This document shows, piece after piece, positions 24,117 through 34,385 of a DNA stretch of 64,000 nucleotides; the stretch's first letter is position 1; each line of letters starts with the position of its first letter. The position numbers and the translations under genes are program-made. This DNA comes from Streptosporangium sp. NBC_01495 (GTDB lineage: Bacteria > Actinomycetota > Actinomycetes > Streptosporangiales > Streptosporangiaceae), in assembly GCF_036250735.1 (NCBI RefSeq), contig NZ_CP109430.1:7006001-7070000 (forward strand). Reading direction: 5' to 3'. The notes beneath the pieces were generated by a model. That model worked only from the letters and a program-made list of their open reading frames with translations, made no database searches and was not told the origin of the DNA.

Positions 24117-25628
24117 GTGACCACTGTGCGGCTTACCCCAACTGACAACGCTGTCTCGTTCGATACCGACGCGCTGGTCGTCGGCGTCCACACCGGACCG
24201 GACGGCCTGCTTCCCGCTCCCGGGGCCGAGGGCCTCGACCAGGCGCTCGGCGGCAGACTCGCCGCCACGCTCGAGAGCGTGGGCGCCAAGGGTAAGCCGG
24301 GCGAGATCTCCAAGATCCCCACCTTCGGCGCGCTGACCGCGCCCCTGCTGGTCGTCGTCGGCCTGGGCGACGTCCCCGGTGACGGCCCCGCGGACGGTTA
24401 CGACGCCGAGGTCCTGCGCCGCGCCGCGGGCACCGCGGTCCGCGCCCTGACCGGCACCGGCCGCGTGGCGCTCGCCCTGCCCGCCGCGAGCGCGGAGCAC
24501 GCGGGCGCCGTCGCCCTGGGCGGCCTTCTCGGCGCCTACTCCTTCACCAGATACCGCACCGCCGGAGAGCAGAGCTCCCCGGTGTCCGAGCTGGCCGTGC
24601 TGACCGACGCCGAGGGCGCCCAGGCCGCGATCGAGCGCGCCACCACCCTGGCCGAGTCGGTCTCGCTCGTCCGCGACCTGGTCAACACCCCGCCGTCGGA
24701 CCTGTGGCCGGCCCGCTTCGCCGAGATCGCCGAGCAGGTGGGCGCCGAGGCCGGTCTGTCGGTGGAGGTCCTGGACGAGAAGGCGCTCAAGGAGGGCGGC
24801 TACGGCGGCATCGTCGCCGTCGGCCAGGGGTCGGCCAACCCGCCCCGGCTGGTCCGCCTCTCCTACAGCCACCCCGAGGCCGGCACGAAGCTCGCGTACG
24901 TCGGCAAGGGCATCACCTTCGACTCGGGCGGCCTGTCGCTCAAGCCGACGGCCTCGATGGACTGGATGAAGTCGGACATGGGCGGCGCGGGCGCGGTCTT
25001 CGGCGCCCTCCTGGCGATCGCCAGGCTGGGCCTGAAGGTCAACGCGGTCGGTTACCTCTGCCTGGCGGAGAACATGCCGAGCGGCACCGCGCAGCGCCCC
25101 TCCGACGTGTTCACCAGCTTCGCGGGCAAGACCGTCGAGGTGCTCGACACCGACGCCGAGGGCCGCCTGGTCCTGATCGACGGCATCGCCCGCGCCGGGC
25201 AGGACGACCCCGACGTGATCGTCGACGTCGCCACGCTCACCGGCGCGCAGATCGTCGCGCTGGGCTGGCGGACGGCGGGCGTCATGGGCAACGACGACGA
25301 CCTTCGCGCGGAGATCGTCGCGACGGCGGGCGAGCAGGGCGAGGCCGCGTGGCCCATGCCCCTGCCCGACGAGCTCCGCAAGGGTCTCGACTCCCCGGTG
25401 GCCGACATCGCCAACCTGCACCCCGAGCGTTTCGGCGGGATGCTGACGGCCGCCATCTTCCTGCGGGAATTCGTGCCGGACGGGGTCCGTTGGGCACACA
25501 TTGACATGGCCGGTCCCGCCTTCAACAAGGGCGAGGCCCACGGCTACACGCCGAAGGGCGGCACCGGGGCGATCACCCGGACGCTCGTCGGCCTGGCCGA
25601 GCGCTACGCGGGCGAGCCTTCGCGGTAA
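24117..25628 (+). CDS. pepA: leucyl aminopeptidase (M17)
   Basis: 503 aa dimetal cytosolic aminopeptidase. C-terminal catalytic motifs: YVGKGITFDSGGLSLKPT (metal Lys and Asp), MKSDMGGAGAV, and DTDAEGRLVLID; N-terminal macro-like domain precedes. GTG 24117 (VTTVRLTPTDNA) is chosen over an ATG at 24081 because a TAGCAT -10 at 24103-24108 would begin transcription at the GTG itself; no Shine-Dalgarno is seen. Confidence 0.95.
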   Translation: MTTVRLTPTDNAVSFDTDALVVGVHTGPDGLLPAPGAEGLDQALGGRLAATLESVGAKGKPGEISKIPTFGALTAPLLVVVGLGDVPGDGPADGYDAEVLRRAAGTAVRALTGTGRVALALPAASAEHAGAVALGGLLGAYSFTRYRTAGEQSSPVSELAVLTDAEGAQAAIERATTLAESVSLVRDLVNTPPSDLWPARFAEIAEQVGAEAGLSVEVLDEKALKEGGYGGIVAVGQGSANPPRLVRLSYSHPEAGTKLAYVGKGITFDSGGLSLKPTASMDWMKSDMGGAGAVFGALLAIARLGLKVNAVGYLCLAENMPSGTAQRPSDVFTSFAGKTVEVLDTDAEGRLVLIDGIARAGQDDPDVIVDVATLTGAQIVALGWRTAGVMGNDDDLRAEIVATAGEQGEAAWPMPLPDELRKGLDSPVADIANLHPERFGGMLTAAIFLREFVPDGVRWAHIDMAGPAFNKGEAHGYTPKGGTGAITRTLVGLAERYAGEPSR

Positions 25629-25835
25629 CCGTTGTCGCCGCGCAAGCGGGTCACAAGCAACCTAGACAAATGAAAAGATGCGGTTGCCGGGGTCAGGCCA
25701 AGGGCGGGCACCGGCGCGGCGCCGAGCCGGGCCCGGCGGCGGTGTGGATGCGATCGAGGATCCGCGCGGCCGCCCAGGGCACGACGAGGGGCGCGACCGT
25801 GAAGACGGTATTTCGATCCGACAAGGAGCTTTCCT

Positions 25836-27215
25836 GTGGCTGATGGCAGCGGCCCCTACGACATCGTCGTCCTAGGTGGCGGTAGCGGAGGGTATGCCTG
25901 CGCTCTGCGGGCGGCCGAGCTGGGCAAGACGGTCGCGCTGATCGAGAAGGACAAGATCGGCGGCACGTGCCTGCACCGTGGATGCATTCCCACCAAGGCG
26001 CTTCTGCACTCCGCGGAGGTCGCCGACGAGACGCGGGAAAGCGCGACCTACGGCGTCAAGGCCCGTTTCGAGGGCATCGACGTGCCCGCGGTCCACGCGT
26101 TCAAGGACAAGATCGTCACTCGCGCCTGGAAGGGCGTGCAGGGCCTTCTCAAGAGCAAGGGCATCACGATCATCGAGGGTGAGGGCCGTCTCGCGGGCCC
26201 GAACCGGGTGTCGGTGGGCTCCGAGGTCTACGAGGGCCGCAACATCGTGCTGGCGACCGGCTCCGCGCCCAGGTCCCTTCCGGGGCTGGAGATCGACGGC
26301 GAGCGGGTCATCAGCAGCGAGCACGCGCTCAAGCTCGACCGGGTGCCCACCTCGGTGGTCGTCCTGGGCGGCGGCGTCATCGGCGTGGAGTTCGCCAGCG
26401 TCTGGCGCTCCTTCGGCGCCGAGGTGACGATCGTCGAGGCCCTGCCGCACCTGCTGCCCCTGGAGGAGGAGTCCAGCTCCAAACTGCTGGAGCGCTCTTT
26501 CCGCCGTCGCGGCATCAAGCAGGAGCTGGGCGTCTTCTTCGAGGGCGTCAAGACCACCGACACCGGCGTGGTCGTCAGCCTGGCCAACGGCAAGACCCTC
26601 GACGCCGAGCTGCTCCTCGTCGCGGTCGGCCGCGGCGCGGTCTCCGCGGGCATGGGCTTCGAGGAGGCGGGCATCGCGATCGAGCGCGGCGCCGTCACGG
26701 TGAACGAGTTCTGCCAGACCAGCGTGCCGGGCGTGTACGCGGTCGGTGACCTCATCCCGACCCTGCAGCTCGCGCACGCGGGCTTCGCCGAGGGCATCCT
26801 GGTGGCCGAGCACATCGCCGGGCTGAACCCTGTGCCGATCGACTACGACGGCGTGCCCCGGATCACCTACTCCGACCCCGAGGTCGCCTCGGTGGGCATC
26901 ACCTCCGCCCAGGCCAGGGAGCGCGGCCACGAGATCGTCGAGCTGACCTACGACCTCGCGGGCAACCCCAAGAGCCAGATCCTGCAGACACAGGGCGCCG
27001 TCAAGATCATCGCGAAGAAGGACGGCCCGGTCCTCGGCGTGCACATGGTCGGCCGCCGCATCGGCGAGCTGGTGACCGAGGGACAGCTGATCTACAACTG
27101 GGAGGCCCTGCCCTCCGAGGTCGCGCAGCTGATCCACGCGCACCCCACCCAGTCCGAGGCCGTCGGCGAGGCGATGCTGGCGCTGGCCGGCAAGCCGCTC
27201 CACGTCCACAACTAA
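25836..27215 (+). CDS. lpdA: dihydrolipoyl dehydrogenase (E3)
   Basis: 459 aa FAD/NAD disulfide oxidoreductase reoxidising lipoyl groups of 2-oxoacid dehydrogenase complexes. FAD motif VVLGGGSGGYACALRAAELG, redox-active disulfide GGTCLHRGCIPTK near residue 40, NAD motif VLGGGVIGVEFASVW, and the C-terminal His-Glu dyad in HAHPTQSEAVGE. GTG start with AAGGAG 7 bases ahead. First gene of the lpdA-sucB pair; the lipB-lipA lipoylation genes are 3.4 kb downstream. Confidence 0.97.
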   Translation: MADGSGPYDIVVLGGGSGGYACALRAAELGKTVALIEKDKIGGTCLHRGCIPTKALLHSAEVADETRESATYGVKARFEGIDVPAVHAFKDKIVTRAWKGVQGLLKSKGITIIEGEGRLAGPNRVSVGSEVYEGRNIVLATGSAPRSLPGLEIDGERVISSEHALKLDRVPTSVVVLGGGVIGVEFASVWRSFGAEVTIVEALPHLLPLEEESSSKLLERSFRRRGIKQELGVFFEGVKTTDTGVVVSLANGKTLDAELLLVAVGRGAVSAGMGFEEAGIAIERGAVTVNEFCQTSVPGVYAVGDLIPTLQLAHAGFAEGILVAEHIAGLNPVPIDYDGVPRITYSDPEVASVGITSAQARERGHEIVELTYDLAGNPKSQILQTQGAVKIIAKKDGPVLGVHMVGRRIGELVTEGQLIYNWEALPSEVAQLIHAHPTQSEAVGEAMLALAGKPLHVHN

Positions 27216-27252
27216 CGCAAGCCCTCACTCGGAACGCGAGAGAAGACAACCA

Positions 27253-28713
<1,461 letters not shown>

Positions 28714-28730
28714 TCACCCGTTCTCTCCCA

Positions 28731-28764
28731 CCGGGCCGGTCCGCGACGTCGCGGGCCGGCCCGG
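28731..28764 (+). terminator. hairpin after sucB
   Basis: CCGGGCCGGTCCGCGA pairs with TCGCGGGCCGGCCCGG (one T:G), 18 bases past the stop codon. Confidence 0.8.
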
Positions 28765-28920
28765 CTCGTTCTCCCCCGGGTGAGGACCGGTGGCCGCCGG
28801 TACGCGAAGGCGGGCCCGTACGGACCCGGCGGCGCCGCGAGAGAGCTCGCGGGGGTGACGCGAATCCGGTGGGCGTCCGGTTTCCGAAGACTCCGGGGGA
28901 GGTCGATTACATTGGACGGC

Positions 28921-29817
28921 ATGACGATCATCGTGACCGGGTCCTCGGGCCTGCTGGGATCGGCTCTGGTCAGGGCTCTGCGGGACGACGGCGCCCGGGT
29001 GGTCCGTTTGGTCCGGCGGGCGCCGGAGGGCGGCGACGAGGCCTTCTGGAACCCGGCGAAGGGGGTCGTCGAGCGGGCGGCGCTGGAGGGCGCGGAGGCG
29101 GTGGTCCACCTCGCGGGCGCGGGCATCGGCGACCGGCGCTGGAGCGAGGACTACAAACGCGAGGTGGTCCGCAGCCGGGTCGAGGGGACCAGGACCCTGG
29201 CGGGCGCGCTCGCCGAGCTGACGGCGAAGCCCGCGGTGCTGCTGTCCGGTTCGGCGGTCGGCTTCTACGGCGACACCGGGGACGTGGCGGTGGACGAGAC
29301 GGCGCCCGCGGGTGCCGGGTTCCTCGCGCGGGAGGTCGTGGTGCCCTGGGAGGCGGAGACGGCGCCCGCCGAGGAGGCGGGGATCCGGGTGGCGAGGCTC
29401 CGTACCGGCCTGGTGCTGAGCGGCCGGGGCGGCATGCTGTCGCGGATCCTCCCGATCTTCAAGGCGGGGCTGGGCGCCCCGCTGGGCTCCGGGCGGCAGT
29501 ACTGGTCGTGGATCTCCATCGACGACTGGGTTCTCGCCGTACGACACATCCTGAAAAATCCGGAAATCTCGGGGCCGGTGAATGTGACGGCGCCCGAACC
29601 GGTCACCAACGCCGAGTTCACCAAGGCTCTCGGAGCGGCCCTCCACCGGCCCACGATGCCGCTGGCCGTGCCGGGCTTCCTGCTGCGCACGGCCCTCGGG
29701 GAGTTCGCCGAGGAGGGAGTGCTGACCGGCCAGCGGGTGATCCCGCGGCGCCTGCTCGACAGCGGCCACGCTTTCCGGCATACGCGTCTCAACGAGGCAC
29801 TGACCGCCGTACTCTAA
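28921..29817 (+). CDS. TIGR01777-family NAD-dependent epimerase-like protein
   Basis: 298 aa extended SDR. Rossmann motif VTGSSGLLGSALVRAL at the N-terminus, LAGAGIGDRRW, SGSAVGFYGDTGD in place of the classical YxxxK region, and a DUF1731-like C-terminal domain (GFLLRTALGEFAEEGVLTGQ). Relatives (YfcH, SulA) have no proven substrate. TACATT lies 7 bases before the ATG with no Shine-Dalgarno: probably leaderless. Open frame upstream of this ATG is not protein-like. Confidence 0.9.
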   Translation: MTIIVTGSSGLLGSALVRALRDDGARVVRLVRRAPEGGDEAFWNPAKGVVERAALEGAEAVVHLAGAGIGDRRWSEDYKREVVRSRVEGTRTLAGALAELTAKPAVLLSGSAVGFYGDTGDVAVDETAPAGAGFLAREVVVPWEAETAPAEEAGIRVARLRTGLVLSGRGGMLSRILPIFKAGLGAPLGSGRQYWSWISIDDWVLAVRHILKNPEISGPVNVTAPEPVTNAEFTKALGAALHRPTMPLAVPGFLLRTALGEFAEEGVLTGQRVIPRRLLDSGHAFRHTRLNEALTAVL

Positions 29818-29865
29818 GATCCCTGTTTTCAGCGTTCCGGCCGATGAAACCACTGGGAGACAGAC

Positions 29866-30603
29866 ATGGGCAGCCCCGGGCAGTCGCACATCCTCGCGAT
29901 CGGAGGCGGCTCGTTCCGCGCCTCCATCCGCCAGGGGACCATGGAGGCGAGCCCGCTGCTCAGGTACGCCCTCGACCTCACCGGCCAGGACCGGCCCCGC
30001 CTGGGCCTGCTCGCCACCGCCACCGGCGACGACGCGGAGTGGCTGCTGAAGATGTACGGCGCCTTCGGCGCGTGGGACGTCGAGGTCAGCCACCTGACCG
30101 TGTTCCCGATGACCAACGTCGAGGACCCGCGCGAGTGGGTTCTCAGCCAGGACATCATCTACGTCAGCGGCGGCAGCGTGGCCAACCTGGCGGCCCTGTG
30201 GCGGCTGCACGGCCTCGACGAGATCTTCGAGGAGGCGTGGCGGGCGGGCGTCGTGCTGGCGGGCCAGAGCGCCGGGGCGCTCTGCTGGCACGTGGGCGGC
30301 AACACCGACTCCTTCGGGCCGACGCTGCGGGTGTGGTCCGACGGCCTGGGTATGCTTCCCTACTCCTGCGGCGTCCACTACAACTCCGACCCGCAGCGCC
30401 GCCGGCTGCTGCACGAGGCGGTGGCCTCGGGCGAGCTGCCCGAGGGCTACGCCGCCGACGAGGGCGTCGCCCTGCACTACGTGGGCACCGAGTTCATCCA
30501 GGCCGTCAGCGTGCACCCGGACGCCTACGCCTACCGGGTGGAGCACGACGGGGCGGGCGGGGCCAAGGAGTTCCGCATCGAGCCTCGGCTTCTCACGTCT
30601 TAA
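29866..30603 (+). CDS. peptidase E-like protein (S51)
   Basis: 245 aa. ILAIGGGSF N-terminus, YVSGGSVANLAALW, and the nucleophile elbow AGQSAGALCW with the serine characteristic of S51 dipeptidases (Asp-specific dipeptidase family and cyanophycinase relatives). Only 48 bases after the epimerase, GGGAG upstream of the ATG. Specificity not deducible. Confidence 0.88.
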   Translation: MGSPGQSHILAIGGGSFRASIRQGTMEASPLLRYALDLTGQDRPRLGLLATATGDDAEWLLKMYGAFGAWDVEVSHLTVFPMTNVEDPREWVLSQDIIYVSGGSVANLAALWRLHGLDEIFEEAWRAGVVLAGQSAGALCWHVGGNTDSFGPTLRVWSDGLGMLPYSCGVHYNSDPQRRRLLHEAVASGELPEGYAADEGVALHYVGTEFIQAVSVHPDAYAYRVEHDGAGGAKEFRIEPRLLTS

Positions 30604-30631
30604 CCACGAACGGGTCAACTACTCTTGAGGC

Positions 30632-31309
30632 GTGAGTGACCTGGCAATCGTCCGTCTTGGCGTTGACTTCCCCTACGAGCAGGCATGGGATCTTCAGCGG
30701 CGCATCCACGCGCGCCGGGTGGCCGAGGAGATTCCCGACACCTGCCTGATGCTCGAACACGCGCCGGTCTACACGGCGGGCAAACGCACCGCGCCGCACG
30801 AGAGGCCCTCCGACGGCACCCCGGTCGTCGAGGTCGACCGGGGCGGGCGGATCACCTGGCACGGCCCCGGCCAGCTGGTCGGCTACCCGATCGTCAGGCT
30901 CGGCGGCCCTCTCGACGTGAACGCCTACGTGCGGCTCCTGGAGGAGACCCTGGTGCAGATCTGCGCCGACTTCGGGGTCCAGGTGGGCCGGGTGGAGGGG
31001 CGCGGGGGCGTCTGGGTGGCCGGAGACCCCTCGCACGGCCTGCCGGACAGGAAGGTCGGGGCGATCGGCATCCGGGTCTCGGGCGGCGTCACGATGCACG
31101 GGTTCGCGCTCAACTGCTCCAACGACCCGAGCTGGTACAACCGGATCGTCCCGTGCGGCATCAGCGACGCCGGGATCTCCTCGCTGTCGGCCGAGACCGG
31201 CCGCCGGATCGTGGTCGACGAGGTCCTGCCGTACGCCGAGAAGCACCTGGCCGAGGCGCTCGGCGCGCAGGCCTTCGAACTGCCCGAGGAAGACCTCTTC
31301 CGGCGCTGA
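30632..31309 (+). CDS. lipB: octanoyl-[acyl-carrier-protein]:protein octanoyltransferase
   Basis: 225 aa. Transfers octanoate from ACP to lipoyl domains. Motifs: GGRITWHGPGQLVGYPI, RKVGAIGIRV (catalytic lysine) and PCGISDAGISSL (catalytic cysteine). GTG start with a TACTCT -10 six bases before it: a leaderless message. Paired with lipA downstream, which inserts sulfur into the octanoyl group. Confidence 0.96.
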   Translation: MSDLAIVRLGVDFPYEQAWDLQRRIHARRVAEEIPDTCLMLEHAPVYTAGKRTAPHERPSDGTPVVEVDRGGRITWHGPGQLVGYPIVRLGGPLDVNAYVRLLEETLVQICADFGVQVGRVEGRGGVWVAGDPSHGLPDRKVGAIGIRVSGGVTMHGFALNCSNDPSWYNRIVPCGISDAGISSLSAETGRRIVVDEVLPYAEKHLAEALGAQAFELPEEDLFRR

Positions 31310-31604
31310 TCCCGGCACCGGCCCCGGACCGTTTCCGGGGCCGGTCCCCCGGCCGCGGCCGGAGCCGGTTCCCGCATCGGCCCCCCACGCCGTTCCCGGC
31401 GTTCCCGGCGCTGTTTCCGGCACCGCTTCCAGGACCGCTTTCCGCACCGCCTCCGGCACCGTCTTCCGTACCGTCCCGCGCACCGCGCCCCGGGTCCGCC
31501 GCAGCTTACGGCGGGACATAAGCTGGTGAGGTGAGCGAGCGTGACGACATTTACAGCACCTCGATGTGCACCACCTCGGTCCCCCGACCGACGAAGGAGC
31601 TCGC

Positions 31605-32534
31605 ATGACCGTCGCCCCCGAGGGGCGGAAGCTCCTCCGCCTCGAGGTCCGCAACGCCGAGACCCCCATCGAGAAGAAGCCCGACTGGATCAAGACCAAG
31701 TTCAGGGCGGGCCCGAACCACACCGAGCTCCGGGCGCTGGTCAAACGCGAGGGGCTGCACACGGTCTGCCAGGAGGCCGGCTGTCCCAACATCTCCGAGT
31801 GCTGGGAGGACCGCGAGGCCACCTTCCTCATCGGCGGTGACCAGTGCACCCGGCGGTGTGACTTCTGCCAGATCGACACCGGCAAGCCCAAGGCGTACGA
31901 CACCGACGAGCCGCGCCGCGTGGCCGACTCGGTGCGGCAGATGGGGCTCAACTACGCGACCGTGACCGGTGTCGCCCGCGACGACCTGCCCGACGGCGGC
32001 GCGTGGCTGTACGCCGAGACCGCGCGGCAGATCCATGCGCTCCTGCCCGGCTGCGGCGTCGAGCTGCTGGTGCCCGACTTCAACGGCGACCAGGCCCAGC
32101 TGGAGGAGGTGTTCTCCTCCAGGCCCGAGGTGTTCGCGCACAACATCGAGACCGTGCCGCGGATCTTCAAGCGCATCCGGCCCGCGTTCCGTTACGACCG
32201 GTCCCTGGGAGTGATCACCAAGGCCCGCCAGGCCGGTCTGGTGACCAAGTCCAACCTGATCCTCGGCATGGGCGAGGAGCGCGAGGAGATCGTCCAGGCC
32301 ATGCGCGACCTGCACGAGGCCGGGTGCGACCTGCTCACCGTGACCCAGTACCTGCGGCCCACCCCGCGCCACCACCCCGTCGAGCGCTGGGTGAAGCCGG
32401 AGGAGTTCGTGGAGCTCCAGAAGGAGGCGGAGGCCATCGGTTTCGCCGGGGTCCTCTCCGGACCGCTGGTCCGTTCCTCCTACCGGGCGGGCCGGCTGTA
32501 CAAGCAGGCCATCGAGGCTCGCCAGCACGCCTGA
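31605..32534 (+). CDS. lipA: lipoyl synthase
   Basis: 309 aa radical-SAM enzyme. Auxiliary cluster cysteines in CQEAGCPNISECW and SAM cluster CTRRCDFCQ; C-terminal RSSYRAG motif supplies the serine ligand. AAGGAG 5 bases before ATG 31605 decides the start. The 295-base gap from lipB has only GC-rich imperfect repeats (CCGCACCG-type). Products lipoylate the E2 encoded at 27.3-28.7 kb. Confidence 0.97.
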   Translation: MTVAPEGRKLLRLEVRNAETPIEKKPDWIKTKFRAGPNHTELRALVKREGLHTVCQEAGCPNISECWEDREATFLIGGDQCTRRCDFCQIDTGKPKAYDTDEPRRVADSVRQMGLNYATVTGVARDDLPDGGAWLYAETARQIHALLPGCGVELLVPDFNGDQAQLEEVFSSRPEVFAHNIETVPRIFKRIRPAFRYDRSLGVITKARQAGLVTKSNLILGMGEEREEIVQAMRDLHEAGCDLLTVTQYLRPTPRHHPVERWVKPEEFVELQKEAEAIGFAGVLSGPLVRSSYRAGRLYKQAIEARQHA

Positions 32535-32553
32535 TCCCCTCGGCGAACCCGTG

Positions 32554-32596
32554 AAACCGGAAGGACCCCGCTCCCGAGCGGGGTCCTTCCGGTTTT
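32554..32596 (+). terminator. rho-independent terminator after lipA
   Basis: Stem of about 19 bp (AACCGGAAGGACCCCGC with its complement) ending in a GGTTTTC T-tract. The most canonical terminator in the window. Confidence 0.92.
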
Positions 32597-32787
32597 CGCC
32601 TCCGCTCGGCACGGCCGGATCGCGCGCGGCGCACCCGTGCGGCCGTACGGCGTTCGCGGGCTCGTACGAGCCGCCCGGCGCCGGCGAACACGTACGGTCA
32701 CGGAGGCGCCCGTGACCCCGCCCAGGACCCGGCGCCCGGCAGGTTACGTTTTCACTTCTTGACCCCTGGATTTGTATCCTTCAGAAC

Positions 32788-33468
32788 ATGGCCAAGAAGC
32801 CCGAAGACTCAGAGCGCCCGGGGCGCATCAAGCAGCTCCGCATGATCGCGAAGATCATCAAGGAGGCCAATCCCAAGGGGATGCCGATCGTCTACGCCTC
32901 GGCGCTGGGCACGCTCGCGCTGTGCGTGGTGATCGGCCTGGTCACGGGCTGGTTCTGGTATCTCCTCTTCATCGGGATCATGCTGGCCCTCACCGTCGGG
33001 CTGGTGGTGTTCGGCCAGCTCGCCCAGCGGGCCCAGTACTCCATGTTGCACGGGCAGGTCGGCGCCGCCGCCGCGATCCTGCAGGGCATGCGCGGCAACT
33101 GGGAGGTCACCCCCGCCGTCGCCGTCACCCGCGACCAGGACATCGTGCACCGCGTGGTCGGCTACCCCGGCATCATCCTGGTCTCCGAGGGGCCGGGCAG
33201 CCGCGTGCAGAAGATGCTGGTCGCCGAGAAGAAGCGCGTCCAGCGGGTCGCGCTGGACGTCCCCGTCTACGACGTACAGTCCGGCGACGGCGACGGGCAG
33301 ATCCCGCTGGCCAAACTGCAGCGGCATCTGATGAAGCTGCCCCGCAACCTCAAGAAGCCCGCCCTGTACGAGATCAACAACCGGCTGAAGGCTCTCCCCC
33401 AGACGCTGCCGATGCCCAAGGGCCCGCTGCCGCGCGGCGCGAAGATGCCCCGCCCGAAGATGCGCTGA
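32788..33468 (+). CDS. DUF4191 membrane protein
   Basis: 226 aa: RIKQLRMIAKIIKEANPKGMP N-terminus, two transmembrane helices (VYASALGTLALCVVIGLV and WFWYLLFIGIMLALTVGLVVF), then a soluble domain with LQGMRGNWEVTPAVAVTRDQD. Known only as DUF4191, usually beside lipA in actinobacteria as here. TATCCT 7 bases before the ATG and no Shine-Dalgarno: probably leaderless. Confidence 0.9.
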   Translation: MAKKPEDSERPGRIKQLRMIAKIIKEANPKGMPIVYASALGTLALCVVIGLVTGWFWYLLFIGIMLALTVGLVVFGQLAQRAQYSMLHGQVGAAAAILQGMRGNWEVTPAVAVTRDQDIVHRVVGYPGIILVSEGPGSRVQKMLVAEKKRVQRVALDVPVYDVQSGDGDGQIPLAKLQRHLMKLPRNLKKPALYEINNRLKALPQTLPMPKGPLPRGAKMPRPKMR

Positions 33469-34262
33469 TGAGCCTCGCCGGGGTGGGCCGCCACCGGGTG
33501 GACGCCGCGGCCACCTCCCGGGCCAACCGCGGCTGGTGGGACGGCGCCGCCGACGAGTACCAGGCGGAGCACGGGGAGTTCCTGCGCGACTCCGGGTTCG
33601 TCTGGGGCCCCGAGGGCCTGGACGAGACCGACGCCCGCCTGCTGGGCGACGTCGCGGGCAAGGACGTGCTGGAGATCGGCTGCGGTGCCGGGCAGTGCGG
33701 GCGATGGCTGGCCGGGCAGGGCGCCAGGGTGGCCGCCTTCGACCTGTCCTTCCGGCAGCTCCAGCACTCCGGCCGGATCGACCTGGAGGCCGGATCCGCG
33801 CTGCCGGTGGTCCAGGCGGACGCGGAGGTCCTGCCCTTCGCCGACCGGGCGTTCGACCTGGCCTGCTCGGCGTACGGCGCGCTGCCGTTCGTGGCCGACG
33901 CCGGGGCCGTCCTGACCGAGATCCACCGGGTGTTGCGCCCCGGGGGCCTGCTGGTCTTCTCGGTTAGCCACCCGGTCCGCTGGGCCTTCCCCGACGACCC
34001 GGGCCCCGCCGGGCTCACCTCCGACCGCTCCTACTTCGACCGTTCCGCGTACGTGGAGATCGGCGAGGACGGGCGACCCTCCTACGTCGAGCACCACCGC
34101 ACGATGGCCGACTGGGTCGGGCTCATCACCGCGTCGGGGCTGGTGCTGCGGGGGCTGACCGAACCCGAGTGGCCACCGGGTCACGACCGCGAGTGGGGCG
34201 GCTGGAGCCCGCTGCGCGGCCACCACCTGCCCGGCACCGCGATCTTCACCTGCGCGCGATAG
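33468..34262 (+). CDS. class I SAM-dependent methyltransferase
   Basis: 264 aa. Rossmann methyltransferase motif I VLEIGCGAGQCGRWLA, acidic end of strand 2 (AAFDLS), QADAEVLPFADRAFDLA motif II-III and HRVLRPGGLLVFSVSHPVRW. Start overlaps the DUF4191 stop by one base (TGATG), so it is translationally coupled. The substrate is unknown; the HPVRWAFPDDP segment is typical of actinobacterial small-molecule methyltransferases of unassigned role. Confidence 0.92.
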   Translation: MSLAGVGRHRVDAAATSRANRGWWDGAADEYQAEHGEFLRDSGFVWGPEGLDETDARLLGDVAGKDVLEIGCGAGQCGRWLAGQGARVAAFDLSFRQLQHSGRIDLEAGSALPVVQADAEVLPFADRAFDLACSAYGALPFVADAGAVLTEIHRVLRPGGLLVFSVSHPVRWAFPDDPGPAGLTSDRSYFDRSAYVEIGEDGRPSYVEHHRTMADWVGLITASGLVLRGLTEPEWPPGHDREWGGWSPLRGHHLPGTAIFTCAR

Positions 34263-34272
34263 GCGCGCGGAA

Positions 34273-34295
34273 CCCCGCCGGGCGACCCGGCGGGG
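34273..34295. terminator. hairpin after methyltransferase gene
   Basis: CCCCGCCGGG-CGA-CCCGGCGGGG, 10-bp perfect stem, between convergent genes. Confidence 0.75.
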
Positions 34296-34385
34296 CGGGT
34301 TGCCGGGCGGGACGAGCCCGCTCGCGCCCAGCGTACGAACCGGTGAGAGCCGTTCACGTCGGGCGCACCCGCCAGTGAGAGCGGT